Below are positions 32,038 to 44,476 of a DNA stretch of 64,000 bases, piece after piece. The stretch lies in contig AP031357.1 of assembly GCA_037833965.1 (NCBI GenBank), positions 23,890,001 to 23,954,000 on the forward strand, read 5' to 3'. The notes under the pieces were generated by a model. It did no database searches and was not told the origin of the DNA. It saw only the letters and a program-made list of their open reading frames with translations. Every line of letters starts with the position of its first letter. The stretch's first letter is position 1. This DNA is from Marchantia polymorpha subsp. ruderalis (Eukaryota; Streptophyta; Marchantiopsida; Marchantiales; Marchantiaceae). A program made the translations under genes and the position numbers.

Positions 32038-32999
32038 GATAGCGTAGTGTTAGTTAGGACCTTTGAGGGTATAAAGTAGATCAAGGCGTTTTGCCTTGGG
32101 ACTCTTCCAGTTTCGGAAGTGCAGATCAAGAACTCACTTTCTTGGCGTGTTTTGTGCATTTTGGTCCTGGCACCACGTAGAGAAGCTGCAGCATAGCGAA
32201 GTTACCGTATGTTGTAGTTGAAGGCCTTCGGCTGAATGTTCAGAGCTAGTACCCGGTTAGAGACTTGAGTAGTGCGGATCTGCACCTGCGGGTGATTTCT
32301 GATGCTCAGAGCCGGCTGCTAGTTAGATACTTGAACAGTTCCCCCTTACTCCTTCGAGTGACATATCCTGATTGTACTCCTACGGGAGGTTTTCCCTGAA
32401 TGCCAATGTGAAGTTTTATTACTTCGTGTAAGCCTTGGTTTGCAATTCAGGTTGTGTGTGTGTTACTGGATCGTGTCTCAGTTAAGTTCTCAGTCGGGCC
32501 TGCACTCCCTGCGTTTGGTGTGAGTTGAGGGTGACGTCCACGACGTATGAAGAGGCTTCGTTCCGAAGTGGGAAGTCCAGTCCGGGTACCCTACGCTAGT
32601 TCCTGGCGGAAGGGCAGTAAAAGCCGGAGTGGGAGTCACTACCTGCAGAACCTCTGAGTGAACTTTTGAGACATTTTCCTCCTGAAATCCGAAGCGGAGG
32701 TCCTGACCGACCTCCGAGTTGTGCTTTTGCCTGTTTCAGGTGTGTGTGTGTGTGTGTGTGTGTTGAGTGACTACGCTGTACTGTGCATCCTCCGAGCATC
32801 CTCCGAGTCGAGATCCTCCTCCGAGTCGAGCCTCCGAGTCGAGCACTGCAGTATTTTTGGGAGTGACAGTCGCCTGAGAATTCAAACTCTACAAAAGTCT
32901 GTTAAACGTGACACTTTTACCCTGTGTGTTGCCTCTGTCCCTGTGGGTTCGATCTTTTTACCACCATACTGCAGTTTTAGCCTTTGGTGGGTTATTACA
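32038..32999 (+). other. 3' noncoding region of E1
   Basis: Contains TATAAAG (32070-32076), (GT)n at about 32740-32763, CCTCCGAGTCGAG repeats at about 32789-32842, and the terminal GGTGGGTTATTACA. Confidence 0.8.
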
Positions 33000-33004
33000 A
33001 AGAC

Positions 33005-33420
33005 TGTCTACCAGATAGCTTTCTTTGTTGTTTATGATGTTCCTACATATTAAGTATCTTTGTGAATTGAGCTTTGCATTTTTTCAAATAATTTCAAATT
33101 TATGTATCCATCATCAAGTGTAAATACATACCTAGTTGTAATTTTTTTCTTATGTAGATTTTGTCAATAGTCGATGCAAATGTATTCTACTAAGGATTTG
33201 ACATTGTCTTGTTAAACATCAAACACTAAATCATAATGCTTAGTGTTCTTTGGGTGCTTGAAAATCCATTTCACAACTTCTCAATGTATATTCCTTGAAT
33301 TTGACATATACATTCTCACTTTGCCCATAGCTAGAGGAATATCACATCTTGAACATACTTTCAAATACATGAGGTTGTCCATAGTTTTATCATAAGCATT
33401 TGATGACATCTTTTTTTCTC
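33005..33420 (-). pseudogene. Ty1/copia fossil, RNase H region (right half)
   Basis: Minus-strand translation gives DNLMYLKVCSRCDIPLAMG, then VVKWIFKHPKNTKHYDLVFD and YVFTLDDG. These match the copia patterns SLMYAMVCTRPDIAHAVG, VKWILRYLKGT and YVFTLGGG in order, with several stops. It is the host of E1: its frame runs on at 10491 once E1 and one AAGAC copy are removed. Confidence 0.75.
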
Positions 33421-34395
33421 AATGGTATCACTTGAACGGGAAAGTGCAGAAAGATGTACTACCAAAGGACTTCATATTCTTGTAAAATTTACTATGTTAA
33501 ACCATGTTAAAACTTCCCTATAGTCAAGCTTTTTGCAACAATACCCACACATTATTATTCATATAGTCAAACAACTCAAGTATGTATACAAATGATGAAT
33601 ATGAATGATGAAATTCTGGAGCCAAACACACTAGTTTTATTGATAACTCGCAAGCAAAATGCTAAATGAATAAAACACAAGTTTTTTTTCTTTTGCCCTT
33701 AGCAATACATTTTTATACCCAGATTTGTAATTGTGTTGCATGCTAACTTGGACGCTGATGTTTTCAGTGATTCTTTATGTGATCAGCTTCAACAAGATTT
33801 GTTTGTTTTTGGATCAAACGTGCATGACATGACAAGATATTGATGATAGTTGTGCTACGGCTTTAGTTCTTTTTTTCTAGTCTCATGAGATAACTATCTC
33901 TTCTTGACCAAGACAGAAAACCTGAGTTCTTGTAACAAAAATAGCTGGTGGAGAAATGAGTCCAAACATCTCAAATCAATATTGCTGTGAGATGTTTGGA
34001 CCTAGAGTAAAACTGAGAGTAGGTGGTTCAAGAAGAGTATATCTATCAACCAACAAGCAATTTTTCAATGACAAGAAGCTCAAGGTGGCGGTGACAGTGA
34101 TTTGAATAAATTGAGAAATCCAAGAGCAACAAATAAGTGAAAAAAATATCATTTGCTCAAACTACAGAAGGAATAACTTCAAATCTTTGATCCAATGAGA
34201 TGGCGCCCATTAAGTCCTAAAGAGCAGTATATGACATACTCAACTACAACAATGATAATGATTTGTTCTAGAATAAACAAATCAAGTACAAGCTGAAGGT
34301 CATGGATCTAAGCGATGTGTTGAGGCTCACACTTTTCACTTACAACAACAAAACTAGAAATATTACAAAGCAGGTTGTGAGTATTGTCATATTGT
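33421..34395. other. AT-rich spacer, no gene seen
   Basis: No recognisable frame. It probably belongs to the decayed copia DNA on either side. Confidence 0.4.
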
Positions 34396-34399
34396 ACTT

Positions 34400-34760
34400 A
34401 CAATTTTTGATTCCAAATCAAGCGAATGAATATGATAAATGTATTCTGATATTTAAGTCTCTTGAGCAATAATTTCATTGCAAAATATTCTCAAATAGTT
34501 TGTATGGCTTCACAATGCCTAGGAGTTTCAAAATATAAGATGTTAGCACAAAATTTCAAGATCACTTGTATGCATTTGATGATCTTGTCATTGATTTGAA
34601 GAATGTCTAACATGATATAAAGGATTATAAAAAGCTCATTCTGATTTTAATTAATTACATGACTCTTATCAGTCACAATCATGTATGTTGTTTCATTGTA
34701 ATAGTCAAACAATCAATTACAAAAAGATCATAAGTGCTTTGTTCACTGAAAATTTACAAC
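34400..34760 (+). pseudogene. Ty1/copia gag fossil
   Basis: A plus frame reads TKFQDHLYAFDDLVIDLKNV and KDYKKLILILINYM with stops, resembling the copia gag pattern (LRDHLNAFNKIISDL...EDKALILL). Its orientation is opposite to the fossil at 33005-33420, so it is a separate insertion. Confidence 0.55.
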
Positions 34761-34959
34761 AAAAAATAATGTGATCATCTCTTTTATGCTTTTTCTGCAC
34801 TGTGGAACTTAATATGATTTGAAGTTGATTATATTCATAAAATGACAAGGATAGCAAGCGTTTTGAATCTAAGGATAAATTCATTTGGGGAAAAATCTCT
34901 AGAGAGAAAATTGACAATAGAAAAATATGGCCAGAATATTTTTGTTGAAAAAAACCGCG

Positions 34960-35370
34960 ATGTGAAGATCAAAGGTGAATATACTTCTTTAATAAATATG
35001 ATTCAAAGTTTGATAACAAGGAGTATGATTTGCTAGACAATGGACTATGATGTCAAAAGTACTGTCATGTGAAGATCAAAGGTGATGATACACTTTAGTA
35101 GATATGATTCGAAAGTTTGATTACCAGGAGTATGATTTGCTAAACAATGGACTATGATATTAGAGGTACTACTAAGCGAAGATCAAAGATGATGATACTT
35201 CTTTAGAAAATATGACTAAAAATTTTGATTACGAGGATAATAACTTGCGGAATGATGGACTATAATTTCAGAAGCACTGCATGTGAAGATCAAAGGTTAT
35301 GATCATCATGTAGCCAATGTGATTCACAAAATTTGATCTCAAGGAGTATGAACTATGACTCCTGAAGTAT
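34960..35370. repeat. Degenerate tandem repeat, about 100-110 bp units
   Basis: The words GTGAAGATCAAAGGTGA, TTTGATTACNAGGAGTATGATTTGC and AATGGACTATGAT recur about four times (near 34974, 35071, 35175 and 35283) with increasing divergence. It probably expanded from copia sequence. Confidence 0.6.
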
Positions 35371-36200
35371 GTCTTATGCTATTCAATTAATGATCTTGCT
35401 GTTTTATAGATTCTACATTATTTTTTATTATCACATTTATTACATTTTTATTCATCATCAAACGTTGTAGTCTTTATGAGTATATTGGAGCTATTAAGAT
35501 GTATTGTTTGATGTAATAAAACACATTTTAACTCTAGAAAGGTAGAAGGAGGTGAGAATATTATATTAAAAGGTCATAAATATAACAATCTATACATGCT
35601 AGAGAACAATATCATTTGTGATGAAGTCAATTTTATTTAATCTTGAACTAGATGTCTTCTATATAAAATTCTAAGATATGACACATGGGTAATAATAACT
35701 TGACACTCCTAGACGATAGAAACTTGTTACATGATATAGGTAAAATGGCTTTACAATATTTGAACGTTATGTTAAGTAAAGCATCATAGACAAATCTTTA
35801 ATGTTCAAACTCACAAATTCCAAGGAGTTACTTGAGTTTATACATAGTGACGAGGAGATCCTTTGCAAAAGCCTCATTCTTTCAAAAATTTTACTATGTA
35901 TCATTTATTAGAATGGAAGGTTTGTGTGATTTCATTATCCCTTACTAAAGTGTGAGGACTTTAACTAAATTAATATGCAAGTCTTAGTCCCTTTGGATGA
36001 TCAGGACTGATAATGAAAGTCAAATTTTTGTTGGAAATTTGAAAGTCTATGAAACTTGTTTTTGGATTTTCTATCATACTTTCATTTAGCATGAGGATCG
36101 ATATTTTCATGCGATCTATTTGTACATTCCAACGACGTTCTTAAGAAGGTGAATCTAGAATTAAATGTATAATATTGTACTTATAGTATGGTACTAATTC
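35371..36200. other. AT-rich spacer, no gene seen
   Basis: Short stop-interrupted frames only; nothing recognised. Confidence 0.4.
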
Positions 36201-36204
36201 TATT

Positions 36205-36590
36205 TTTAGTTATATATTTTTAATTGGCTTGGTTTTCTACACTTCATCTAGTTGCAGCTAAATGACTTGAACGAACTTAAAGTGTATATGAAGCTGTAAG
36301 TAAGGATGGATAACAAACCCTTAATCCAATCATCGTAGAAATGTAGTGCATGCAATGTTTTACTATGTCTATTGCATCTTATAAAAATGAGAAGAACTAC
36401 ATTTTTAGCCATAAATTTCATTGATTTTTAATTGGCTTGGTTTCCTACACTCTATTTAGTTGCCACCTATTGACTTGAACAACCTTAAAGTGTATATGAA
36501 GTTGTAAGTAAGGATGGATGACAAACGCTTAATCCAGTTATCTTAGAAATGTAGTGCATGCACAGTTTTACTATGTCTTTTGCGTACAAG
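36205..36590. repeat. Direct repeat, 208-bp offset
   Basis: 36213-36376 and 36421-36584 share TAATTGGCTTGGTTTYCTACAC, AAAGTGTATATGAAG and GAAATGTAGTGCATGCA in the same order, with roughly 10-15% differences. The two copies are adjacent. Confidence 0.75.
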
Positions 36591-36953
36591 TTGTAAATTC
36601 GAGAAGAAATAGACCTTTCTCATCAAGCATCACATTAATTATTATCTTTACTAAAGCTTTTGCTGTGCAAGATGTTAAGATAGAATTTTTTTTCATGGTG
36701 TGACAATCTGAAGGAAATTCTTTGTCCAAATCTTCAGACAACTTTTTGAATACCCTTCATTTATTAAGTTCAGCTAGATAAGTATTTCATCGCTTTGGTG
36801 GGATGTAAAGCAAGCGAACAAGTTTTTAGTACATAGGACTCAAATAGGTTCAACAAACAAACGAATCGGGCCTCTAGTTTATGCGTTATCCCCTTACCCC
36901 TGATCAAAAAATGGAAAGGTCAGATAAAAAGTGCAGCAACTCTAGAATCCAGA

Positions 36954-39494
36954 TCATCGAGATTCTATTTTTGCGTAAGTCGTCTGATGCCTTGCGTTGA
37001 GGCCCTCTCTGTAGAAAGTTTCAACGTAGTCGCGGAAGTTACAGACTTTGTAGAGTTGCGGGTTGGAATCAGTTATAAGCTCAGGTATGGGGCCAATCAC
37101 TGACTGCTTATCGGGGTAGTAAGCGGTAGCCAGGGACAAGCGTTCACGAGTCTTGTCAGGCACCCCTCTGTGCTCCACGCTCTTGTACCTGCCGTTGGTC
37201 ATTATCTGCAAGCGGACAAATAATAAATCCAGCATCATGTACTTCACGGCACTGAAATGACAGAGTTTTGACAACCTCTTTAGAAGAAGTTAAAAAAGGA
37301 ATCTGCAAACTGGGATTCAAAGGGAGATCGACGAAATGTGGACACGAATATATTGTAGCAAGCAGAGGGCGAGCTCGAGGTTCGAAAGTGATTGGGCGTA
37401 TATCATTTGGAAATTATATCATCTGAGACTTATCTCTGGTTTATATTTGTCAGAAAGTTGTGAGGCATTTCTTCATAGCTAACTCCTTGGTTGGGCAGAG
37501 CATTTGGGTGAGAAATTCAACCTATGCCTTTAAGTGATTGTTCTAGAGGATCAGGCTGGATGATACTCAGTAGGATTGCAACAAAGATGTTGTCAAGACG
37601 GATGACTTTTCCTTTTCACCGTCATCATGACGGATACAAAGTGTGAGCATGACCCACGAGAGTGTGAAGAAAACTGAGTGGGAACGACAGTCGAAACGTA
37701 AGTACTTATTGCACTTAGGCCAAAGGAGGAGATTGATCGGGTATTGGTGTCGAATATATCTCGTTCAGAGTACAAATGGAGTCATTGTAAAGCTTTGTCC
37801 AGATTTCATACCTCCAACTGGTCACCCAGATTTACGATGAACGCGTCGGTGATGGGCTCAATTTTCACCCACCGGCCATCCTTCTTAATCTGAAGCCCTG
37901 CCACCTCGTCTGAGTAAAGCATTGTAAGAACTGTTCCTGCATCGGTGTGAGAGGCCAGAGCCCTTTCCTTTGCTGGCTCATCCTCGCTGCTCCAAGGTTG
38001 GTAGTAGTTCATTCGTGCTGCTGTTCGGACAGGTCCAGCGGATCCTTCACTGGCTTTCCTCAGTGCATCTGGCTCGAGACCAATTGTCTCCGATATCAAA
38101 GCCAAAAGTTTCTCGTGGAGCTCTCTCGCCTTAATGAGATATTGTTCCATAGTTTGTCTGAAAGTTCAAGAAGAAGATGATCAGTTGCAAAACTTCAGGT
38201 TCGGAGTTGCGTTATAAAATCCTTGCCCATAGAAAGTATGGCTCTGAATGTGAAACAACTGACAATCTTGCACATAAATCTGAACATCTAAGAATGTCAG
38301 ATGTAATGTGTGGAATGTGAGGTCCAGAAAACAACGTGTGGTAGTATACGACCTAAATTGGCGTTCATTCTATTATGTTATGATTTGAAGGTCTAATATT
38401 AGTGTCCAATCAATGGATTTGAAGAACACAGACCCGGTTGCCTCCATCGCAGGTCAATGCAGGGGTCAAGTGCCTGGAAGAGCATCGAAGCTCAAGGTCG
38501 AAATATGCGACAAGAAAACTAATAATCATATCAGTAATACACAGAGCTAGTCTATATATCTGATGGTTAGGCAGTGCTAAGCGAAAATTCCAGACTATGC
38601 CATTCAAATTTCATAAAATCGACTTGTAAACGGACTTTACGGATCATCACAAATTTCACGCTATGGTCAACTACCAAGGAACGAAAACTCTGATAATTCT
38701 ATCCCCCTAAAGGATGCTATGTCGAAAGGAATCAACGGAGAAAGCACGCTTTTCTGATGCTTTTACCACTGGTAAATAATTTGAAGCTGACGCGAGTCTT
38801 GACAGTCTGTGGTTTGACGAACAAAATGGCGATAAAGAATCTTACGTACTTTGAGCACAATGAAATGTGAATGTTTCTAAAATGGGCAGGAGAAATTCCA
38901 GAAGGCCTTTAAAAAACTGACCAATATACTGAGACCAAAATCAGCACCCAAGCACATTTGATGCTGGAACCAGAGCACCCGCAGCTGTACGCAACTAAGT
39001 GCATACTCAGAGCTTGATGACGAAGAGAGAATAGACAATTTCGAACAAATATACCTGAAACCTGGAGGACTGTCAGGCCAGTATTTCTGCTGTTTCTTTA
39101 TATCTTGGATGTCCAAGAACATCAAAAGAAACTCAGTGGACTCTGTGATCTTAACATTTCCGACGGAGTCGCGGAGCTTGGAGCAGCAGTATCCCTCGAA
39201 AACCTCTTCCGTCACTCTGAACTTGAGCTTCTGTTCCTCGGGCTGCTTGAAGAACTCCTTAGCCAGCATCTTCGCCTTGCTCATCAACGACGAATCGAAT
39301 CCGTGATTGATTATCTGGAAAAAGCCCCACTTCTTGCAAGCTTCATCGATCTCATTGCCAATTTTTCTTCGCTCCGGGCCGTCGAGACCGCTCAAATCTA
39401 TCAGAGGAGGGTCCTCTATCACCAATTCCCCCATGCCAGCACAGGCCTGGTCCATGGCACCATTCTCCTCTTTCGCCACGGTTGCTCCTCCCAT
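36954..39494 (-). CDS. 2-oxoglutarate/Fe(II)-dependent dioxygenase (plant DOXC type)
   Basis: 345 aa in three exons: 39494-39055, 38157-37812 and 37205-36954. All introns are GT-AG (donors GGTATA and GGTATG; acceptors TTTCAG and TTGCAG) and phases match. The N-terminal DIOX_N region (LIDLSGLDGPERR, CKKWGFFQIINHG, about 30-65) is followed by the double-stranded beta-helix core. The iron ligands are H217, D219 (SHTDAG) and H274 (SVEHRGV), and the 2-oxoglutarate-binding pair is R284/S286 (RLSLA). The length is normal for the family, whose members hydroxylate or desaturate hormones, flavonoids and other specialised metabolites. The substrate cannot be told from this sequence. The ATG at 39494 gives a usual N-terminus; the frame is open further upstream without a better start. 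Confidence 0.93.
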
Positions 39495-39594
39495 GGAGTC
39501 TGATCCCGAAATTCTGAGACCTTGAGCTGCAAAACCAACTCTCCACACCTGAAAACGTCTCAAAGCAACTTGAACCCAGCAGCAGTGCCATGAA

Positions 39595-39602
39595 ATATAT
39601 AA
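39595..39602 (-). promoter_or_regulatory. Candidate TATA box of the dioxygenase gene
   Basis: TATATA on the minus strand lies about 100 bp upstream of the ATG at 39494. Position and sequence suit a core promoter; nothing more supports it. Confidence 0.35.
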
Positions 39603-39805
39603 TGCTCGCCCACTCTGTGATCCAAACTACAACAACCTGCATAATTCCGTTAAATTCAGAAGTCTCGGACCACCGTGCAGCCTTCCACGTCGGAAGATGT
39701 AAGCGAGGTCCGGCCGCGTGTGGGTGACGGCAGTGTTCAAAGAGCTCGTTGTCTCTGCTTGTCTGCAGTTTGGCGACATCGACATCGACATGTTTAAGTG
39801 ACCAG

Positions 39806-39885
39806 GCCGAGGTATAGTAAGAATCTCTCGTGCTCTGAGATCCATGCCGAGGTACAGTAAGAATCTCTCGTGCTCTGAGATCCAT
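39806..39885. repeat. Two 40-bp tandem copies upstream of the dioxygenase
   Basis: GCCGAGGTATAGTAAGAATC... at 39806-39845 is repeated at 39846-39885 with one T-to-C change and followed by GCCGA again. It lies about 310-390 bp upstream of the start codon. Confidence 0.9.
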
Positions 39886-39889
39886 GCCG

Positions 39890-40580
39890 ACGTTCTGCTG
39901 ACACTTCTTGTGGGCCTGAGCTCACGCTCAGGCTCGTGCAGCCACTTAACGTGCATCCGGATGAAGTACCTCAGCTCACCCAGTCACAGTCTCATGCCTT
40001 TCCAACAACTCGGATCGAACCTGCGACAGAAGTCGGCCTCGTCTAGAACGATGCACCAGTCACCAACATCTGACGCGCAAATAGCTGCTATTTCGCTCAC
40101 AGTCTGGGCGTCCTTCTGACTGCCTAGGGGGCAACGAGCAGGCACGAATCAGGACTCGTGGCGGCCTACATCTGCCTCCACTGACTGCATCCAGCAATCA
40201 GATACAGTGATAGTGCGACGGTTGCAAGACGTCTACGGACCAGGGAGGCTAACGTGACGTTATGATACAAACTAGTTGGTTATCAGGTCGTGTGAAACTG
40301 CTTCTCGTCCGACGTCTGTCACCAACCCAATGGCCACAGTCAGATCTTATTCGACTTCGATTTACGTATCTATGTATCTAAGGTCCAACCATGTTCCTGC
40401 TCGCCCTGCCAGTGGTCTGCATGTCTGATCGTTTTTCAGCGGCCAGTGCTCGAGTGTCTCTAATGAGTCTAACATCGTTGTCGTGCTCTGCCTCAGAACA
40501 GTTTGCTGCTTCAGAGAAAAGATGGAGAAAGGGGCTGCTTACATACGAAATGCTGTAGAGGATGAGGAATTGAGTTATGT
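39890..40580. other. Spacer of balanced composition, no gene recognised
   Basis: Short frames exist on both strands, but without known motifs. It lies between the dioxygenase flank and the copia element. Confidence 0.4.
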
Positions 40581-40589
40581 GTTAGAAGA

Positions 40590-40860
40590 AATACTAATAT
40601 GATGTGGTAGTAGATAGGAAACAAAGTAGGTAGTGGTAGGTAGTATGCCGCTGAGGTTACCTAACCAAGTCAAGTGTATATAAAGAAGTGACAATAAACA
40701 GTTCGCAGTGAACATTGTTTAGGCAGTGGCTCGTGTGGATTAATTTGATGAACATTGTTTTGGTAGCGGCTCTTATGTTTGAGTGAGCATATGGCTGGTT
40801 TGCAGTGAACATTGTGTTTTTGACAAGACATGACACATCAAGTAACGAGTACACTAGTGT
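40590..40860 (+). other. Possible LTR/leader of the copia fossil
   Basis: Starts TGTGGTAGTAGATAGG and contains TATATAAAG at about 40677 and repeated words GCAGTGAACATTGT (40700, 40809). Similar words occur at 48801-48860 on the far side of element F (TGATAGTAAACAAG, AATGAACATTGTCTTT), suggesting remnants of a terminal repeat pair. Confidence 0.35.
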
Positions 40861-43800
40861 ATAGAAAATAATGATCTCTACTCTTAGTCTTCAAGGTGAA
40901 GTTTACTTTTTCCATTATGTGTATTACTTTATAATGGATGGAGATAGCAGGATGATGCTTGCAGGAGAGAGCAACAAGTTGGTGGGAAAGTCCAATTATC
41001 CCGTTTGAAGACTGAAGATGCGGTCCATGCTTAAACGGTTTGAACTCTGGGAAGTGACTATAAACTAAATCAAGATGGTGAGTAGCTTATTTGTTACAAT
41101 CAATGGCATACTTGTGAACAAGATCCAGTTGATGAAAATAAAGATCACAACACATGCCACAATTACAATGTCTATAAGTGATGATCATGTTGACTTAGTG
41201 CTTGAGAATTATGTTTGGCAAGTGCTGGAGAGGAATTTCCAGTCAGGTGATCAAGGACAAATACTTTTCTTGTCCCAACAGCTACACTCACTCAAGATGA
41301 TGGAGGGAGTATCAGTTACACAGAACATCCAGAAAGCAAGAGAGTTGAGGAACAATCTATTGTCAAAGTAAGAGACATTACCTTACAAGACAATGGTTTC
41401 AATCTTCCTGAATGGATAGTAATGATATTACGAGGAAATTATTCAAGTCATTGTTGCTTTAGAAGAGCTTACTTCTTTTGAAAACACTATCTCCAAATAG
41501 CTCATTGAAGTACACGACATGAGATGGGAAATCAACAATTTGGAGAAGAAGATGCAGCTCTAGTTTTGCAGTGGCAACGTGCACCAATGAGACGTGAGTA
41601 TGGTTAAAACTCTTAGTGAAATGGAGGACAATTTGGTAATCATCTATACATGGAAGGAAATAGCACACCTCGACAATCCCAACAATATCATTAGCTTCGT
41701 GTCAGTATTCGTGAAGTCTTACTTGTTGAATGTTCGTCAAGGAAGGGCATTTTACTTTTATCTTCTCATAGAGGAATCTTGAAGAAGTATCTTAGAGAGA
41801 GTTACACAAGTCGATTCACTTTATCATGCATGACGAAGAAAAAATACACTACATTGACGTTGTAGAAAACCTTTATGTATCATTAGCAAATGTGACTGAT
41901 CAACATAACACAAATATTATATAGATAGCGGTGCTTCTAACCTCATGACTAAAAATAAGGAGACATTAGATTTGATGAAGTTTGAAAAGAGAGTTATCAT
42001 GATCGCAGCCGGAGGAGAATAGTCTAGAGTTGAGGGATGTGAGAAACCTAACCTTTCAGCAGAGAGTAATAAAGCTGAACAATATTTTCTACATACGATA
42101 TGTGACCAACAATTTAATTTCAATAATTAAACATGCAGATAATGATCATGCTATCTTGTTTGCAGAAATATATTGTTGCATCATGAACAACTTGGCTAAC
42201 AAGAAAATTATAGCTACATGTAGTCGAGACCAATGTAGCGGACTCTACATACATGTTTAACTCATCAGTTGGTAAAATAAATAGCATGACAAAAACAAGA
42301 GACGCAAATTTATGGCATATGTAGATTTGGTCAATTCAACTTTTATGGTATTAAGTCTAAAGAGAATCATATACTTGAAATGACTCGAGTACATGATATT
42401 CATAAAGTTTGCATGTTAGGCTCGTAAAAAATTAAGAGAAAAAATTCCTAGATCATCACCAAATAGAGCTAGTGAACAATTAGAACTTGTTTACACAGAT
42501 GTAGTAGGATTTTTTTTGTGTCCTTCATAAAGAAAGTCTAAATACTTTGTAGCATTTACTAACAATTATTCAAGAATAACGTTTGTTTATTTCATGAAGT
42601 CAAAAAATGAAACCTACAGCAAATTTTGAATCTTCAAACCAATGGTGGAGAGACAAACAAATAAAAAGTTCGAGATTTTAAGATCCAACAGAGAAGGCGA
42701 GAATATACAAGGAGTTTGGAACATACTTGCATGTTGAAGGCATTACAAGAATTCTAACAGAATTTTAAACACCTTAGCAGAATGGAGTTGCATAGCAACG
42801 TAACAAAATGATAATCAAAATGTCTTGAATAATGGCATTCAAAGCTCAGTTACTCGAATTTCTGTCGATCGAAGTTGTTAATGCAACAACAATTTGATGA
42901 ACATTGGTTCAACAAAAGCAAATCGTGTTAAAACACTAGTTTTAACATATTCCATATTAACAAATCCAATGTATTTCATCTTGGAATATTTGGAAGCATA
43001 GCTCATGTTCATATTCTAAAGATTGAACGTAGGAAAATAGACAGTAAATCAATATCTTGCATGTTGGTTGCCTATGGCAATGAGTGAAAAGCACATAGAA
43101 TATATTGTCCATAACCTAAAATACTTATTATCAATAGGAGATGTTATAATCAATGAGAGTAGAATCTTTTTTTTTGAATTGAAGAATGCTCAGACGCGTG
43201 AAGAATACATCTTTCCAACATTTTCTAGAAATCAGTATGAATAGATTAAAGTTAAATAAAGCTCAACATCATTCTCACATAAGTACGTGTTCAATCTTCA
43301 AAACTAAAACAGCAATGATAGCGAGTTTGTTGATGAAGAGAGCATATAAACTGAAGCAACTAAACATGAAGTTGAATCTTTTTCAATTTCATAGATTTAT
43401 GAACGACGAAAAAGAATTATGGTGCATACCAAGCGTAATCCAATGAGAAAAAGTGCTCAAGACTCTAAATACAAAGATTACTTATGTACATTCATAACAC
43501 ATGAAGATCCAGTCACATTTTAACAATCAGTGGCACATGCAGGTTGGAGAGATGCAAGAGTTTGAATCAATTAACAAGAACTGGATATGGGAGATAGTTG
43601 ACAATATTTTCTTGAAGTCACTACAATTACAACAAAATATGATAATAACACCAAAGTTGGAGCATCCGGAGAGGTTTTGAGGCTTAAAGCCAAGGTAGAT
43701 GCTAGAGGGAATCAACAATGAGAGGGTGTTGATTTTTTTGATATCTTTGTTTTGGTGATAAAATGGCCATGATACAAACAATATTTTCCTTAGCTATAAA

Positions 43801-44412
43801 CAAAAAGTGAAAGATTTTTCAGCTTGATGTTCAAACGAACTTTATAAATGGCAAATTTGATGAAGATGTGTACATGTATGTGCTAGATGGCTTTTAGTTG
43901 TCTCAACAAAATAGTGTGTAAACTTCTAAAAGCTCTCTATGATCTTAGACAAGAATAAAAGTTCTGGTATGAAAAAATCAATATTCCTTTATGGACACAT
44001 TATGGAGTGAAAAAAAGTAGAACTAAGAGTACTATGTACTACTCATTTCTTGATAGCAAGTGTGCAATTGTGCTACTCTATGTTGATGATTTCTTGCATG
44101 TTGGAGATAATTGTGAAAACAAGTAACATGATCACAAGTATTTTTAATGTTTCATTCGATATGACAATTTTTGATGATGAAAAGCTGTACTTAGGATCAA
44201 CATTAAAACAAACAGAGATAAAAATCTAATTGCATCAACAAAATTTCATTCAAAACTTCTGGCAAAATTTAATTTAGAAAAATGTAACAAAGTTCATCTT
44301 CCAATGGCTCTTAGATTGCACTTACAACGTCATACTATAACATCAGCAGTTGATGCTACATTATATAGGTCATTGATTGGATCACTTTTGCGATATTAGC
44401 TTTGTAGGTATA

Positions 44413-44476
44413 CTGTGTGTCGATATATGCATGTGTATATATATGAGATGCTGCATATATCGACACACAGCATCTC
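44413..44476. repeat. Overlapping inverted repeats (19 bp and 9 bp)
   Basis: CTGTGTGTCGATATATGCA (44413-44431) is perfectly complementary to 44452-44470, with a 20-nt loop. GAGATGCTG (44445-44453) is complementary to 44468-44476. The two hairpins share bases and exclude each other. The pair lies in the decayed copia coding region. Confidence 0.75.

Larger units (their letters stand above)
10497..32999 (+). mobile_element. Element E1, outermost copy of the E family
   Basis: Begins TGTGGTAACACAC and ends GGTGGGTTATTACA, flanked by the 5-bp duplication AAGAC (10492-10496 and 33000-33004). Its own sequence is 10497-13698 plus 31313-32999, 4889 bp; the rest is nested E2, E3 and gypsy. Layout: a GC-rich 5' segment of about 1.37 kb before the ATG at 11864, one large gene broken by E2, then about 960 bp of 3' noncoding DNA with a TATAAAG motif and a (GT)n run. 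There are no LTRs, reverse transcriptase, integrase or transposase motifs. It is the most decayed of the three copies. Confidence 0.85.

Noticed and set aside
10497-32999. Treating the region as one large inverted-repeat structure or an assembly artefact
   Set aside because: Four separate target duplications and restored reading frames are explained simply by ordered insertions.
39352-39956. Frames upstream of the dioxygenase start, suggesting an extra first exon
   Set aside because: They run through the 40-bp tandem repeat and the likely TATA box, and the dioxygenase already has a full-length normal N-terminus from 39494.
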